In this document: positions 1 through 9,570 of the stretch, one piece after another
How the letters are laid out: the number at the start of each line of letters is the position of its first letter
Numbering within the stretch: the stretch's first letter is position 1
From: Mangrovibacterium marinum
GTDB lineage: Bacteria > Bacteroidota > Bacteroidia > Bacteroidales > Prolixibacteraceae
Direction of reading: 5' to 3'
Assembly (NCBI RefSeq): GCF_003046625.1
Contig: NZ_QAAD01000001.1
Coordinates: 310,001-374,000, forward strand
DNA length: 64,000 nucleotides
Translations under genes and position numbers: made by a program
The notes under the pieces: model-generated
What the model was told of the DNA's origin: nothing
What the model saw: the letters and a program-made list of their open reading frames with translations, nothing else
The model's database searches: none

Positions 1-120
1 GACTCTAAACCGCCGGTTCTCCAACTGGCTTTGATGCTATTGGAGACGACAACCCGTTAACCAAAAAATCCCAACTTTCATCCCTGCCGGAGATTCTGAG
101 TTTCTTTCTGAAGAGTAGGC
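1..120. repeat. Degenerate copy of the dispersed intergenic repeat, cut by the window edge
   Basis: Two motifs match the repeat family that is better preserved at 50.0-51.0 kb and 56.4-58.2 kb: the short motif CGACAACCCG near 48-57, and a stretch near 75-115 reading ACTTTCATCCCTG, then GATTCTGAG, then TTTCTTTCTGAAGAG. It lies just past the 3' end of the minus-strand gene at 171-1511, the same kind of position as the other copies. No gene is visible here. Confidence 0.5.
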
Positions 121-170
121 AAATCGGAAACACGATGTGACAAGTCGATAAGCTGAACTACTCACTCCGA

Positions 171-1511
171 TCAATCCAGACTCGCCAGAATCTCCTTCAA
201 CATCCGGTTGGTATCGAACTCCCCTTTTTTCGAATAACCCGTTCTGACGACGATCAACGATTTTGAAGGTATAATAAAGATGAACTGCCCATCGTGCCCT
301 TTGCACATATAGGTGTCGGCCGGGGCATCGGGCTGATCACCACTGTTATTAAGCCAAAAGAAAGCGCCGTATTTCCCGTTGGAGCCGGCAGCTGGCGTTG
401 TCGTGTATTTTACCCAATCCTCGGGAAGAATCTGCTCCCCCTGCCAGTTGCCGTTGTTCAAATACAGAAGCGCATAGCGGGCATAGTCGCGCATGGTGGC
501 ATACAGATACGACGAGCCCACAAAAGTTCCCGAGGCATCCAGCTCGAAAATAGCACTGCGCATACCTATCTTATTGAAAAGTTGCTCACGCGGGAAGGCC
601 CAGTAATCCCGATCGGAAGCAAAGCTCTGGCGCAATCCCAAACAGGCAATATTGGTTGTTCCCGACGAATAGTACCAAACCGAATCGGGCGGGTAAAGGG
701 CGTCCCGCTCCAGGGCATAAGCGCCCATATCGCCTTGCTCGTGCAGCATTACCGTCACATCCGACAAATTTCCGTAATCCTCATTCCACTCAAGTCCCGA
801 ATTCATCTGCATCAGATTATTCATCGTTATGCGCCGTGGTGTGCCCACCTTCCATCGCTCAAAGGATAGCGGCTGGTGAATGTCCATAGCTCCCCGCCTT
901 ACCTGAATACCAATCAGGGTATTGGTCAGGCTTTTGGCCATCGACCAGCTCAGAAAGCGTGTGTCGGCGGTAAAATCGTTGCGGTAAACCTCGGCAACCG
1001 GCTGCCCTTTGTAAACAACCATCAGCGCAAAAGTGCCTTTAAAGGGGATGCTGTCCGACATGACCTTCGCTAGGGCCCGGTTCAGCTTTTGCAGGTCTAT
1101 GCCCGCAGGGATGCTATCGGCCATCCGATCGCCCGTGGGCCAGGCAATGGTATCCGGATTTTCAGGAAGCACCACCACTTTCGGATACGGCCGGCTTCGT
1201 ATTTCTTCTTCGGTATAATCAGCAACAAGCGTACACCCAAAACCATCCAAATAAACGGCCTCCGACTTTCCCCAAAGAAAACGGGAAGTCACTTTTTTTT
1301 GCTCAAAATCGACTTCGTTGCGGGTATATTTGATGACCGAAAAGTTCAAGTCCTCAGTTTGTAACGACTCCTGGCTCCGCCCGGCAACAAACACACCGGA
1401 AGCCAGATTTTTAGCTGCATAACCGGTAATTACCGGCATCAACTTATTCAGATAGAAGCCCCCTAAGATCAGAACAAAAAGGACAACAAACAGGAGAATT
1501 CGTTTCTTCAT
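171..1511 (-). CDS. Serine hydrolase, beta-lactamase/penicillin-binding (class C, S12-like) family
   Basis: A 446-residue protein with an N-terminal hydrophobic segment (residues 5-20, uncleaved anchor or signal) followed by a beta-lactamase-like fold. The family active-site pattern is present: SMAK at residues 190-193 (SxxK, with Ser190 as the nucleophile), a YSS motif near 281 in place of YxN, and an HDG motif near 413 in place of KTG. Family members hydrolyse esters, amides or small peptides; this layout resembles the 6-aminohexanoate-dimer-hydrolase-like group. The substrate cannot be inferred. It probably acts in the periplasm. It stands alone and ends about 50 bp from a degenerate intergenic repeat. 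Confidence 0.85.
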   Translation of the reverse strand: MKKRILLFVVLFVLILGGFYLNKLMPVITGYAAKNLASGVFVAGRSQESLQTEDLNFSVIKYTRNEVDFEQKKVTSRFLWGKSEAVYLDGFGCTLVADYTEEEIRSRPYPKVVVLPENPDTIAWPTGDRMADSIPAGIDLQKLNRALAKVMSDSIPFKGTFALMVVYKGQPVAEVYRNDFTADTRFLSWSMAKSLTNTLIGIQVRRGAMDIHQPLSFERWKVGTPRRITMNNLMQMNSGLEWNEDYGNLSDVTVMLHEQGDMGAYALERDALYPPDSVWYYSSGTTNIACLGLRQSFASDRDYWAFPREQLFNKIGMRSAIFELDASGTFVGSSYLYATMRDYARYALLYLNNGNWQGEQILPEDWVKYTTTPAAGSNGKYGAFFWLNNSGDQPDAPADTYMCKGHDGQFIFIIPSKSLIVVRTGYSKKGEFDTNRMLKEILASLD

Positions 1512-1656
1512 AGAAATCGGGAGTTGATTTACATTGACTAAATATACCGTTATTTAGAGGAAAGTGATGGCTTGAACCAACGAAAAAAAAATCAGCCAAA
1601 AAGAAAGGTTGCCTCTATGCAGAAGCAACCTTTCGGTCAATTATTCAACTTTCAAT

Positions 1657-3849
1657 TTAGTTGGCAGAAGTAGCCATCTCTTTTTCCACTTTTTTACCTG
1701 TCTTTACGAGGGTCATTTCGTCGATCAGATTTTGTGCACCGGCAAATTTGTCGATGGTCCAAAGTACGAAGCGAATATCCACACAGATACACTTTTGCAA
1801 TTCGGGTTCAAAAGCGAGATCGCCGCTCATGGCTTCCCAGTTACCGTCGAAAGCGAGGCCAATCAACTGCCCTTTTCCATTAATCACCGGGCTACCCGAG
1901 TTACCACCTGTAATGTCGTTATTGGTTGTGAAACAAGTAATCAGCTGACCATTCTCATCGGCATAATCGCCAAAGTCGTTGGCATAATACAGCTCTTTCA
2001 AACGCGCCGGCACATCAAATTCATCATCTCCGGGGATTTCCTTTTCGATATAACCTTTCAGTGTGGTGTAATAATCGTAGCGAACGCCATCGCGGGGCAC
2101 ATAATCACCCACGGTTCCGTAAGTTAAGCGCATGGTACTGTTGGCGTCGGGGTAAAATTTACGGTCTTTCTGCATTTCCATCAGCGCAGCCACAAACAAG
2201 CGGCGTCCTTTATGCAAATCGTCTGATGATTTATTCACCAGTTCACCCAACATGGTTGCATGGCGGAAGATCCCCTCTGCAAGCTGATAAGCCGGATCTT
2301 TATCCAGTGTCTTCAAGTTTGGTTTTTCCAGGAACGCTTCCAGTTTTTGCTTGTCGGCCAAAATGGTTCTTTTGAATACATCGCCCATAAAATCAGCGGC
2401 ATTTCCCTTATATTTCTTATCCAGATCGGCGATAAACGAAGGATAGAAAACCGGATCAACATGCGCTTTAAACACATCAATTAAGGCTGCCGCCACTTTC
2501 TCGTCGGTCGCCGCGTCGTAATCCTTGAAGTATTCATCCAGGCGCGATTGAATACGCAGCACATTGGCATCGATGCGATCCTGGCTGGCTCCCGATTTCA
2601 GGGCTTCGTACAGGCCTTTCATCCCCATGGCAAAGGAGAAAATCTCCGGTCCGCGGAACATGGTTTCCATCAGATATTCCGAAGCAATATCGTCGCGCTG
2701 TTCTTTGTAGGCCCCTTCAATCAGGCTTAAAGCTTCGCCATATTTTTCTTTTCGTTCGTCGCTTTCAGCAATCCAGTTGGTCAGCTCGGCTTCAAGCGCC
2801 TTTTTCTTTTCAACCACATGCAAGGCTTCCAGACCTTTATTTTGACCGATACTGTATTTGTAATAGTTTGAGCTACGCGCATATTTCGATGCATACTGAA
2901 TATTCGCTTTTTGACTGCTGCTCATGTATTCTTTCAGGATCGCCAACTTTACCGAACGAGCGTTAATGCGAACCGGGTTGGTCACATTCATGGTATATTC
3001 AACACCGAAAGACGATTTATAGCGGTTAGTGCGGCCCGGATAGCCCATCACCATGGCAAAGTCGCCATCGCTGATCCCATCCAGCGAGACTGGCAGGAAG
3101 TGTTTGGGCTCGTAAGGCACATTATCTTCCGAGTAATCGGCAGGTTTTCCATCGGGGCTGCAGTACACCCGGAAGATGGAAAAGTCGCCGGTATGGCGGG
3201 GCCACATCCAGTTGTCGGTGTCGCCACCAAATTTACCGATTGATGCCGGCGGTGCCCCCACCAAACGCACATCGCGGAAGGTTTCGTAAACAAACAGGAA
3301 ATATTGATTCCCCTCCAAAAGCGATTGCACACGGGCTTCATAATCATTCTCGGCGGTAGCCTCTTTCTGGATCTCGAAAGATGCTTTCTGGATGATCTCA
3401 TTTCTTTCGTCCGTAGTCATTTCAGCAGTTACACCGTCCAGCACGCGCTGGGTAACATCTTCAACACGCACCAGGAAGGAAACGGTTTTCCCGGGGTTTG
3501 GCAGTTCCTGATCCATCGATTTAGCCCAGAAGCCATCTTTCAGGTAATCGTGTTCAACCGAGCTGTGCGCCTGTATTTCGCCAAATCCGCAGTGGTGATT
3601 GGTCAGCAACAAACCTTTGGGCGATACCAGTTCGGCGGTACATGAACCATGATCCAGGGCCACCACGGCATCTTTCAGGCTCGAGTTGTTGATATTATAA
3701 ATATCATCGGCACTCAGTTCGCATCCCATTTTTTGCATATCAACAATGTTCAGCTTCTGAACCAATGCCGGCAGCCACATCCCCTCATCAGCGTGCGCAG
3801 TCACCTGTAAAAGGACCAGAGCAACTGCTGCAAGAAATAATCTCTTCAT
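1657..3849 (-). CDS. S46 family dipeptidyl-peptidase (DPP7/DPP11 type)
   Basis: A 730-residue secreted serine peptidase with a signal peptide (residues 1-20, ending AHA). The chymotrypsin-like halves are visible: TNHHCGFG at residues 83-90 carries the catalytic His, and GGNSGSPV at 648-655 carries the nucleophile (Ser651). The length fits S46 peptidases, which remove dipeptides from peptide N-termini in the periplasm of asaccharolytic Bacteroidota. The specificity-determining residue that separates DPP7 (hydrophobic P1) from DPP11 (Asp/Glu P1) cannot be assigned with confidence by eye. A TAACTTTG minus-7 box lies 36 bp upstream. The gene is divergent from gltX. Confidence 0.93.
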   Translation of the reverse strand: MKRLFLAAVALVLLQVTAHADEGMWLPALVQKLNIVDMQKMGCELSADDIYNINNSSLKDAVVALDHGSCTAELVSPKGLLLTNHHCGFGEIQAHSSVEHDYLKDGFWAKSMDQELPNPGKTVSFLVRVEDVTQRVLDGVTAEMTTDERNEIIQKASFEIQKEATAENDYEARVQSLLEGNQYFLFVYETFRDVRLVGAPPASIGKFGGDTDNWMWPRHTGDFSIFRVYCSPDGKPADYSEDNVPYEPKHFLPVSLDGISDGDFAMVMGYPGRTNRYKSSFGVEYTMNVTNPVRINARSVKLAILKEYMSSSQKANIQYASKYARSSNYYKYSIGQNKGLEALHVVEKKKALEAELTNWIAESDERKEKYGEALSLIEGAYKEQRDDIASEYLMETMFRGPEIFSFAMGMKGLYEALKSGASQDRIDANVLRIQSRLDEYFKDYDAATDEKVAAALIDVFKAHVDPVFYPSFIADLDKKYKGNAADFMGDVFKRTILADKQKLEAFLEKPNLKTLDKDPAYQLAEGIFRHATMLGELVNKSSDDLHKGRRLFVAALMEMQKDRKFYPDANSTMRLTYGTVGDYVPRDGVRYDYYTTLKGYIEKEIPGDDEFDVPARLKELYYANDFGDYADENGQLITCFTTNNDITGGNSGSPVINGKGQLIGLAFDGNWEAMSGDLAFEPELQKCICVDIRFVLWTIDKFAGAQNLIDEMTLVKTGKKVEKEMATSAN

Positions 3850-3884
3850 TCTATTTGTTTAATTTTTAAGTGTCTAAAAGACGT

Positions 3885-3892
3885 CAAAGTTA
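3885..3892 (-). promoter_or_regulatory. Probable minus-7 promoter box for the S46 peptidase
   Basis: On the minus strand this reads TAACTTTG, an exact match to the Bacteroidota TAnnTTTG consensus, and would give a leader of about 30 nt. No clear TTTG minus-33 partner is seen at the usual distance. Confidence 0.5.
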
Positions 3893-4083
3893 ATGTTAAT
3901 TGGCAATAAAACAGACCTCGAACATGCAGCACTGTTTCCAAATCACCTGATAAATCAGTACAGCTATTTGAAAATCATTACAGAGCCAACAAAGCAATTG
4001 TGGCTTTTAGCTCAAAAAACAAGCCTTTAGCGTGCGGTCGTCGAAGTTAAAAATCAGTCTGCTATGAGTTTTCAAGAAAAACT

Positions 4084-4112
4084 TTTGACCGGTTTAAAAA
4101 TCCCTATCTTTG
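4084..4112 (+). promoter_or_regulatory. Promoter of gltX (TTTG - 17 bp - TATCTTTG)
   Basis: TTTG at 4084-4087 and TATCTTTG at 4105-4112 match the Bacteroidota minus-33 and minus-7 elements with 17-bp spacing. Transcription would begin near 4118, about 12 nt before the ATG at 4131. This excludes the in-frame TTG at 4110, which lies inside the minus-7 element. Confidence 0.7.
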
Positions 4113-4130
4113 CGGCAAAATTTTAAAATC

Positions 4131-5651
4131 ATGGAAGCTAAAGTAAGGGTACGTTTTGCACCTAGTCCAACCGGACCATTACACATGGGCGGTGTTCGCA
4201 CAGCCTTGTTCAATTATTTATTTGCCAAAAAGTTAGGCGGTGACTTTCTGCTTCGCATCGAGGATACCGACCAAACCCGCTATGTTCCCGGTGCCGAGGA
4301 ATACATCATCGAGTCGTTGAAATGGTGTGGCCTGGTACCCGACGAAGGGCTGGGCTTTGGAGGCGAATACGGCCCCTACCGCCAAAGTGAGCGCAAAGCA
4401 ATTTACCGCCAATATGCCGACCAACTGGTGGAGAGTGGTCATGCTTACTATGCCTTCGATACGCCTGACGAACTGGACGTATTGCGCAAGGAAGCTGAAG
4501 AAAACAAAACTGTTTTCTCGTACGACCTGCATACGCGTAACAAGCTTAACAACTCGCTGACTTTGCCGGCCGAAGAGGTGCAGCAAAAAATTGCCAACGG
4601 CGATGCCTGGGTCATTCGTTTTAAGATGCCCGAGAATGTGGATGTGATTGAAAAAGACCTGATACGCGGCGAGGTGAAATTCAACACCAACCAGTTAGAC
4701 GATAAAGTACTGTTTAAAGCCGATGGCATGCCAACCTATCACCTGGCCAACGTGGTAGACGACCATCTAATGAAGATCTCACACGTCATTCGCGGCGAAG
4801 AGTGGTTGCCCTCGATGCCCTTGCACGTGTTATTATACCAGGCATTGGGCTGGAGCGAACGCCCGCAATTTGCGCACCTGCCCCTGATTTTAAAACCAAC
4901 CGGTAAAGGTAAACTCAGCAAGCGCGATGGCGACAAAATGGGTTTCCCGGTGTTCCCCCTGTTGTGGAAAGACCCCAAAAGCGGTGAGCTTTCGCGCGGT
5001 TACCGCGAGGATGGCTACTTCCCCGAAGCCTTTGTGAACCTGCTGGCTTTGCTGGGCTGGAACGCCGGAACCGAGCAGGAATTCTTCAGCATGGATGAGT
5101 TAATTGAAAACTTCAGCCTGGAGCGCGTGGTTAAATCGGGTGCCCGCTTCGACCCGGAGAAAGCCAAATGGTTCAACCGCCATTACTTACAGCAAAAATC
5201 GGATGAAGAACTTGCGGAGCTGTTCAAACCAATTTTGGCCGAAAAAGAAGTTGTTGCTGATGATGCCAAAGTGATTCGCGTGGTTGCCATGATCAAAGAA
5301 CGCTGCGAATTTGCACACGACTTGTGGGAACAAGGCAGCTACTTCTTCGAAGCACCAACAAGCTACGATGAAAAAACCATCAAGAAAAAATGGAAAGCTG
5401 AAACTCCGGACATGCTGCGCGAAATTGTGGCCATGTTGAAGACGATTGAAAACTGGGAAGCCGGCGCCGTGAAAGAACAATTCTCGGCTTTCATGAACGA
5501 AAAAGGCTGGGGCTTTGGTGTTGTCATGGCTCCAATTCGTTTAACCCTGGTTGGTAGCGCTCAGGGAGTTGACTTATTTGACATCTTTGAGCTGATTGGT
5601 CAGGATGAAACCATCAGCCGCATTGAAAAGGCCATTGAGACCATTCAATAG
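4131..5651 (+). CDS. gltX: Glutamate--tRNA ligase
   Basis: A 506-residue class I aminoacyl-tRNA synthetase that charges tRNA-Glu. The class I signatures are present: HMGG (the HIGH motif) at residues 18-21 after PSPTGPL, and KLSKR (the KMSKS motif) at 261-265. The Rossmann catalytic core is followed by an alpha-helical anticodon-binding C-terminal half. The length is normal. The ATG at 4131 is chosen because an upstream in-frame TTG falls inside the promoter minus-7 box. A strong hairpin terminator follows 29 bp after the stop. The gene is transcribed alone. Confidence 0.97.
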   Translation: MEAKVRVRFAPSPTGPLHMGGVRTALFNYLFAKKLGGDFLLRIEDTDQTRYVPGAEEYIIESLKWCGLVPDEGLGFGGEYGPYRQSERKAIYRQYADQLVESGHAYYAFDTPDELDVLRKEAEENKTVFSYDLHTRNKLNNSLTLPAEEVQQKIANGDAWVIRFKMPENVDVIEKDLIRGEVKFNTNQLDDKVLFKADGMPTYHLANVVDDHLMKISHVIRGEEWLPSMPLHVLLYQALGWSERPQFAHLPLILKPTGKGKLSKRDGDKMGFPVFPLLWKDPKSGELSRGYREDGYFPEAFVNLLALLGWNAGTEQEFFSMDELIENFSLERVVKSGARFDPEKAKWFNRHYLQQKSDEELAELFKPILAEKEVVADDAKVIRVVAMIKERCEFAHDLWEQGSYFFEAPTSYDEKTIKKKWKAETPDMLREIVAMLKTIENWEAGAVKEQFSAFMNEKGWGFGVVMAPIRLTLVGSAQGVDLFDIFELIGQDETISRIEKAIETIQ

Positions 5652-5680
5652 AACGCTGCAATCTTAAAGTATAAAAACAA

Positions 5681-5720
5681 AAGATGCCAGTCGCATTGCG
5701 TGACTGACATCTTTTTTTTT
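5681..5720 (+). terminator. Rho-independent terminator of gltX
   Basis: An inverted repeat around AAGATGCCAGTC and GACTGACATCTT encloses a short loop and runs into a tract of ten T. No dispersed repeat follows it, unlike several other terminators in this window. The neighbouring minus-strand gene ends 24 bp away. Confidence 0.9.
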
Positions 5721-5743
5721 ACACTATGTCAACAAATAAACAA

Positions 5744-6448
5744 CTATTTCATTTTTTCGAGATACAGCTGGCGCAAGGCTTCCAAATAATCGAGCGTTAG
5801 CTTGTTGGAGTAAATCCGGACAAACTCGTGCAACTGCCCTTTGTGCATAAAAGCACCAACTGCCGCGTCGAACTTACTTTCTTCCCAATTGTACTTCACC
5901 CGGTTCGACAAGGCATTAAAATCATCCCAGTTCAGCTCCTTGGGCAGCTCAATGTACGCGTGATTCTCTTCTTTATTATCCAGGTAAATTCCTTCAGCCA
6001 AAGGCGTCAGGTTGAAAAACTTCACCACCTTAATTTGTGCAACACCTTCAAATCCCCGTTTGGTCTTCATCATGAAATGGATGCCGTGACTGTTGTAGGC
6101 ATTTTGCAAATCGCCAATCAAATCGTAACGATTCAGGTGGCGAATACGAAGCACATTATACGAGGTATCAACAAAGTTTACAAAGCCCTTGCCGGCATCG
6201 AACTTCTCGTTGAAATCCTTTTCAACTTTTTGTGTTGCCCGAATCATATCGATCAGAGGATATTGTTGCTGTAGGGCCAGGTACATATATACCGGATTGG
6301 TGCCGAAAGGTGTTTCGTGATAATAGCCCGGAAAAGGCTCAAGAGCCTCAAACACCAGGGTGCCGGTTTGCACCTTATCGTCAATCGTCAACAGGGTTTC
6401 CTGCTTTCTGATTGTTCCGAAAACTTCAATTGCATTTGTTGATTCCAT
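5744..6448 (-). CDS. Conserved hypothetical cytoplasmic protein
   Basis: A 234-residue soluble protein with no signal peptide or membrane segment. I do not recognise a characterised family or a catalytic motif. It is rich in aromatic and charged residues, and the C-terminal third is predicted helical. It is convergent with gltX and divergent, with a 48-bp gap, from the YgjP-like metalloprotease gene. An intact frame and codon use like its neighbours support it as a real gene. No function is proposed. Confidence 0.8.
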   Translation of the reverse strand: MESTNAIEVFGTIRKQETLLTIDDKVQTGTLVFEALEPFPGYYHETPFGTNPVYMYLALQQQYPLIDMIRATQKVEKDFNEKFDAGKGFVNFVDTSYNVLRIRHLNRYDLIGDLQNAYNSHGIHFMMKTKRGFEGVAQIKVVKFFNLTPLAEGIYLDNKEENHAYIELPKELNWDDFNALSNRVKYNWEESKFDAAVGAFMHKGQLHEFVRIYSNKLTLDYLEALRQLYLEKMK

Positions 6449-6496
6449 ATCTCAAATTTTACGGGATTGCTTATCTTCGTCAGCAGATATCCAATC

Positions 6497-7210
6497 ATGA
6501 CAGCTGACAAGTACTTTCATCTCGAACCCATTGGCCAGGTTCACCTTTTTAAGAACGCCCGCTCCCGCCGCATCCGACTACGGGTAAAAGCCGACGGGAA
6601 GGTTCAGGTATCGATGCCTACGATGGCCTCGGAACAAAAGGCGCTCGACTTTGTCAAATCCAAAGTAGACTGGATACTAAAACAACAACAAGATATTAAA
6701 GCTGGTTTAACTATCTTCAGTCCGACGAGCTGTTTTAAAACAAAGTTTCACGAATTAAAAATAATTCCTGTTGAACGCAATCGGGTTTCGGGCGTGGTTG
6801 GCAAGGGTATTATACAGATTAATATTCCGGAAAACCACGACCACGAACAAGCCGAAATTCAACAATTTATACGAAACGCGCTGGTACAGGTTATGCGCCA
6901 CGAAAGCAAGGTTTACCTTCCGGCACGAACGGCCGAGCTAGCCAGGTTACATAAATTTGACTTTGAAAATGTGTTTGTAAAACATGTAAAAAGTCGCTGG
7001 GGAAGTTGCTCATCGAGCAATAACATCAACCTGAATATCCATTTAATGCGCTTGCCCGAGCGACTGATCGACTATGTGATCCTGCACGAGCTGGCACATA
7101 CGGTAGAGAAAAACCACGGGCCCGGCTTCTGGAATTTGCTCGAGAAGGTATGCCCGGGAGCCCGCAAACTGGATAAAGAACTGAATTTATTTCATGTCGA
7201 TATCTATTGA
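6497..7210 (+). CDS. YgjP-like (DUF45/M48-type) metal-dependent hydrolase
   Basis: A 237-residue protein with the zinc-metallopeptidase motif HELAH in its C-terminal third, followed by a second conserved His in KNHGPGFW. It also has RWGSC, the signature of the YgjP/SprT-like group. The reaction is unknown for most members; a zinc-dependent peptidase role is inferred. The ATG at 6497 (MTADKYF) is preferred to an in-frame TTG at 6467, which overlaps a promoter-like TATCTTCG at 6471. Its 3' end overlaps the long form of the dgt reading frame by 17 bp, so the two are probably co-transcribed. Confidence 0.88.
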   Translation: MTADKYFHLEPIGQVHLFKNARSRRIRLRVKADGKVQVSMPTMASEQKALDFVKSKVDWILKQQQDIKAGLTIFSPTSCFKTKFHELKIIPVERNRVSGVVGKGIIQINIPENHDHEQAEIQQFIRNALVQVMRHESKVYLPARTAELARLHKFDFENVFVKHVKSRWGSCSSSNNINLNIHLMRLPERLIDYVILHELAHTVEKNHGPGFWNLLEKVCPGARKLDKELNLFHVDIY

Positions 7211-8570
7211 AATCGACCCAAACCAACCGATGATGATGAACTGGAACAAACTGATATCGACCCGCCGACTGGGATCGCTGCCTCCAACCGATGAGCATGA
7301 GAAGTATAACCGCACGCAGTTTCAGCGCGATTACGACCGGATTATCTTCTCCTCCCCTTTTCGGCGGATGCAAAATAAAACCCAGGTTTTTCCGCTGCCG
7401 GGAAGCATTTTTGTGCACAACCGCCTGACCCACTCGCTGGAGGTGGCCAGCGTGGGCCGTACCTTGGGAAGTATACTGGGTGAAACGCTTGCCCGCCAGG
7501 GCGAAGACCATCCGCTGATTTACGAGCTGGGAGCCGTAGTATCGGCCGGCTGCTTGGCACACGACATGGGTAATCCGCCTTTTGGCCATGCCGGCGAGGA
7601 AGCCATTTCGAACTACTTCACCAACGGAAACGGGCGCGATCTGAAAGGACTACTGACCGAGGCAGAGTGGAGCGATTTTACCTTCTTCGACGGGAATGCC
7701 AATGCCCTGCGCCTGTTGGGGCACCAGTTTCGGGGACGGCGCGACGGCGGCTTTGCCCTCACCTACACCACCTTGTCATCGTTCGTGAAATACCCCTACG
7801 AATCGATTGGGGTGAGCAAGCCGAAGTTTGGCTTCTTTCAATCTGAAAAAGAATTATACCAAGGCATCGCGGAAGAGTTGGGGCTGCCACAAACCGGCAA
7901 CGATCCCCTGAAATTTGTGCGCCACCCGCTGGTTTATTTGGTTGAAGCGGCCGACGATATTTGCTACCAGATTATGGATATGGAAGATGCCCACAAGCTG
8001 AAGATTGTTCCCTACGACACAATCATCGGGCTGTTCCGCAACTTTTACGACCCGGTAGCCGATAAAGCCATCTTAGCTAAGATTGAAAAGAACTTTAAAA
8101 TTGTGACCGACCCCAACGAACAGGTGGCTTACCTGCGGGCTTCGGTGATTAATAAGCTGGTAAAAGAATGTATTGCCGTATACGAGGCCAATATGGAGGC
8201 CATCATGCACGGTAGCTTCAACACCGCGCTGATTAAGGAAGTGACGGGTTCGTCGAAAAAGGCCATGGATGTGATTCAGCCGCTGTCGGTGGAGAAGATT
8301 TACCACGACCGCTCGGTGGTTGAGATTGAGGTTGCCGGTTACAAGATTCTGGGAACCCTGCTCGACGAGTTTATCCAGGCAGTGTTAAGCCCCACGGCCG
8401 GCTTGTCGCGGCGCTTGCTGTCGCTGATGCCCGCGCAGTACCGGGGCGACCATCAAAGCGACTACGAAAAAATTCAATCCGTGATCGACTTTGTATCGGG
8501 CATGACGGATTTGTTCGCCCTCGACCTGTACCGCAAAATAAAAGGGATTAATCTGCCGGGAATCGGGTGA
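7194..8570 (+). CDS. dgt: Deoxyguanosinetriphosphate triphosphohydrolase (dGTPase)
   Basis: An HD-domain enzyme that hydrolyses dGTP to deoxyguanosine and triphosphate. The metal-binding motifs are visible: RLTHSLEVA (first His) and HDMGNPPFGH (the HD pair and following His). The long frame gives 458 residues and starts inside the upstream gene. ATG codons at 7230, 7233 and 7236 give a product beginning MNWNKLIST, closer to usual family starts, so the true start is probably one of these. Overlap or close spacing with the YgjP-like gene suggests a two-gene operon. Confidence 0.93.
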   Translation: MSISIEIDPNQPMMMNWNKLISTRRLGSLPPTDEHEKYNRTQFQRDYDRIIFSSPFRRMQNKTQVFPLPGSIFVHNRLTHSLEVASVGRTLGSILGETLARQGEDHPLIYELGAVVSAGCLAHDMGNPPFGHAGEEAISNYFTNGNGRDLKGLLTEAEWSDFTFFDGNANALRLLGHQFRGRRDGGFALTYTTLSSFVKYPYESIGVSKPKFGFFQSEKELYQGIAEELGLPQTGNDPLKFVRHPLVYLVEAADDICYQIMDMEDAHKLKIVPYDTIIGLFRNFYDPVADKAILAKIEKNFKIVTDPNEQVAYLRASVINKLVKECIAVYEANMEAIMHGSFNTALIKEVTGSSKKAMDVIQPLSVEKIYHDRSVVEIEVAGYKILGTLLDEFIQAVLSPTAGLSRRLLSLMPAQYRGDHQSDYEKIQSVIDFVSGMTDLFALDLYRKIKGINLPGIG

Positions 8571-8585
8571 GCGCTCCCGTGTCGC

Positions 8586-8612
8586 CGTCATCCTGAACTC
8601 GTCTCCGGATCT
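8586..8612. repeat. Short REP-like element (TCATCCTGAACTCG type)
   Basis: CGTCATCCTGAACTCGTC, followed by CGGATCTT, matches on the opposite strand the element at 13555-13590. Elements of this kind are widespread in bacterial intergenic spaces. This copy is imperfect and sits 15 bp after the dgt stop. Confidence 0.5.
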
Positions 8613-8640
8613 TTTACTTGTCCCCACAGATTCTGAAACC

Positions 8641-8687
8641 AGATCAAAAGAGGAAAGCCACTTCAATTGACTTTCCTCTTTCGATCT
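8641..8687. terminator. Bidirectional rho-independent terminator
   Basis: AAAGAGGAAAG at 8647-8657 pairs with CTTTCCTCTTT at 8671-8681, and the pairing extends outward through AGATC/GATCT. The A/T-rich stem ends give a U-tract on both strands, so it can serve dgt (plus) and the lipoprotein gene (minus). Confidence 0.8.
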
Positions 8688-8705
8688 GGTGAAGCTTGAA
8701 CGGGG

Positions 8706-9362
8706 CTATTTGCCGATTTCACTTTTCAGCAGATTCACATTGTTTTTCAGGCGTTCGATGGTTTCATCTTTCTCCTTCGCCTCCACTTTCAGCTTTTGGA
8801 TTTCGACCTTGAGCTGCGAAATCTGTTGCATCTGGGCTTCGTAGATTCCGTCTTTTTGTTCCAGCTTTTGGTTCAGGCTTTCCAGGGTCGACTGGTCGCG
8901 GTTGTACTTAAATTTCAAATCGCTCAGTTCATTTTTTGTCTGGCTTAGCTCGGTCGACAACTCTTGTCGTTCGGCCTGTAAATCCGCGATGGTTGTTTTA
9001 TTTTGCTCCGCCTCGTCATTCAAGCGGCGTTTTTCGTAGGCAAAGGCATACATTTTTTCTTCGATGGTCGCATCCTTATCCTGCACATTCGATTGCAGGT
9101 CGTTAATCTGCCCGTTCAAATTGATAATGGTTTCATCTTTCTGCGCATTGCTGGCCATCAGTTCTTTTTTCATGGCCTCGAAATCGGCAATCATTTTCGC
9201 GATGCGCTGGTCTTTGTCTTCGTTTGCACTGGTTAGCTCCCGCACCCGCTTTTCGGCACGTAATTTGGACGACTCCATGTCGAGGTATTTCTTTTTGGAA
9301 ACGCATCCGGCCGAAATAACAGCCAGCAGGCTTACTAGGATTAAGATTCTGTTTGTTTTCAT
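8706..9362 (-). CDS. Coiled-coil lipoprotein
   Basis: A 218-residue protein with a lipoprotein signal peptide; the lipobox ISAGC places the acylated Cys at residue 20. Nearly all the rest (about residues 30-215) is heptad-rich coiled coil with many K, E, Q and L residues. It probably lies in the periplasm anchored to a membrane and may be structural or a spacer protein. No enzyme motif is present. A different, much longer coiled-coil lipoprotein is encoded at 59143-60798. It shares a bidirectional terminator with dgt. Confidence 0.85.
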   Translation of the reverse strand: MKTNRILILVSLLAVISAGCVSKKKYLDMESSKLRAEKRVRELTSANEDKDQRIAKMIADFEAMKKELMASNAQKDETIINLNGQINDLQSNVQDKDATIEEKMYAFAYEKRRLNDEAEQNKTTIADLQAERQELSTELSQTKNELSDLKFKYNRDQSTLESLNQKLEQKDGIYEAQMQQISQLKVEIQKLKVEAKEKDETIERLKNNVNLLKSEIGK

Positions 9363-9570
9363 GTTTCTAAGAATTTTTCTAAGTTCGGGAACAAATCAAC
9401 GCCCTGCAAAAGTTCATTTTAGCTTGTTTGTTTTAGTTCGGGTTCAGGCGTTATCGAAAAAAGATTGAACTAAAGTAGGAAAAATACTACAAAATTGAAG
9501 CCAAAGCCACGGGAAGCTTTCAGAGCATTTCGAGCTAAAACAAATACATACAACAGAAAACACAAACACC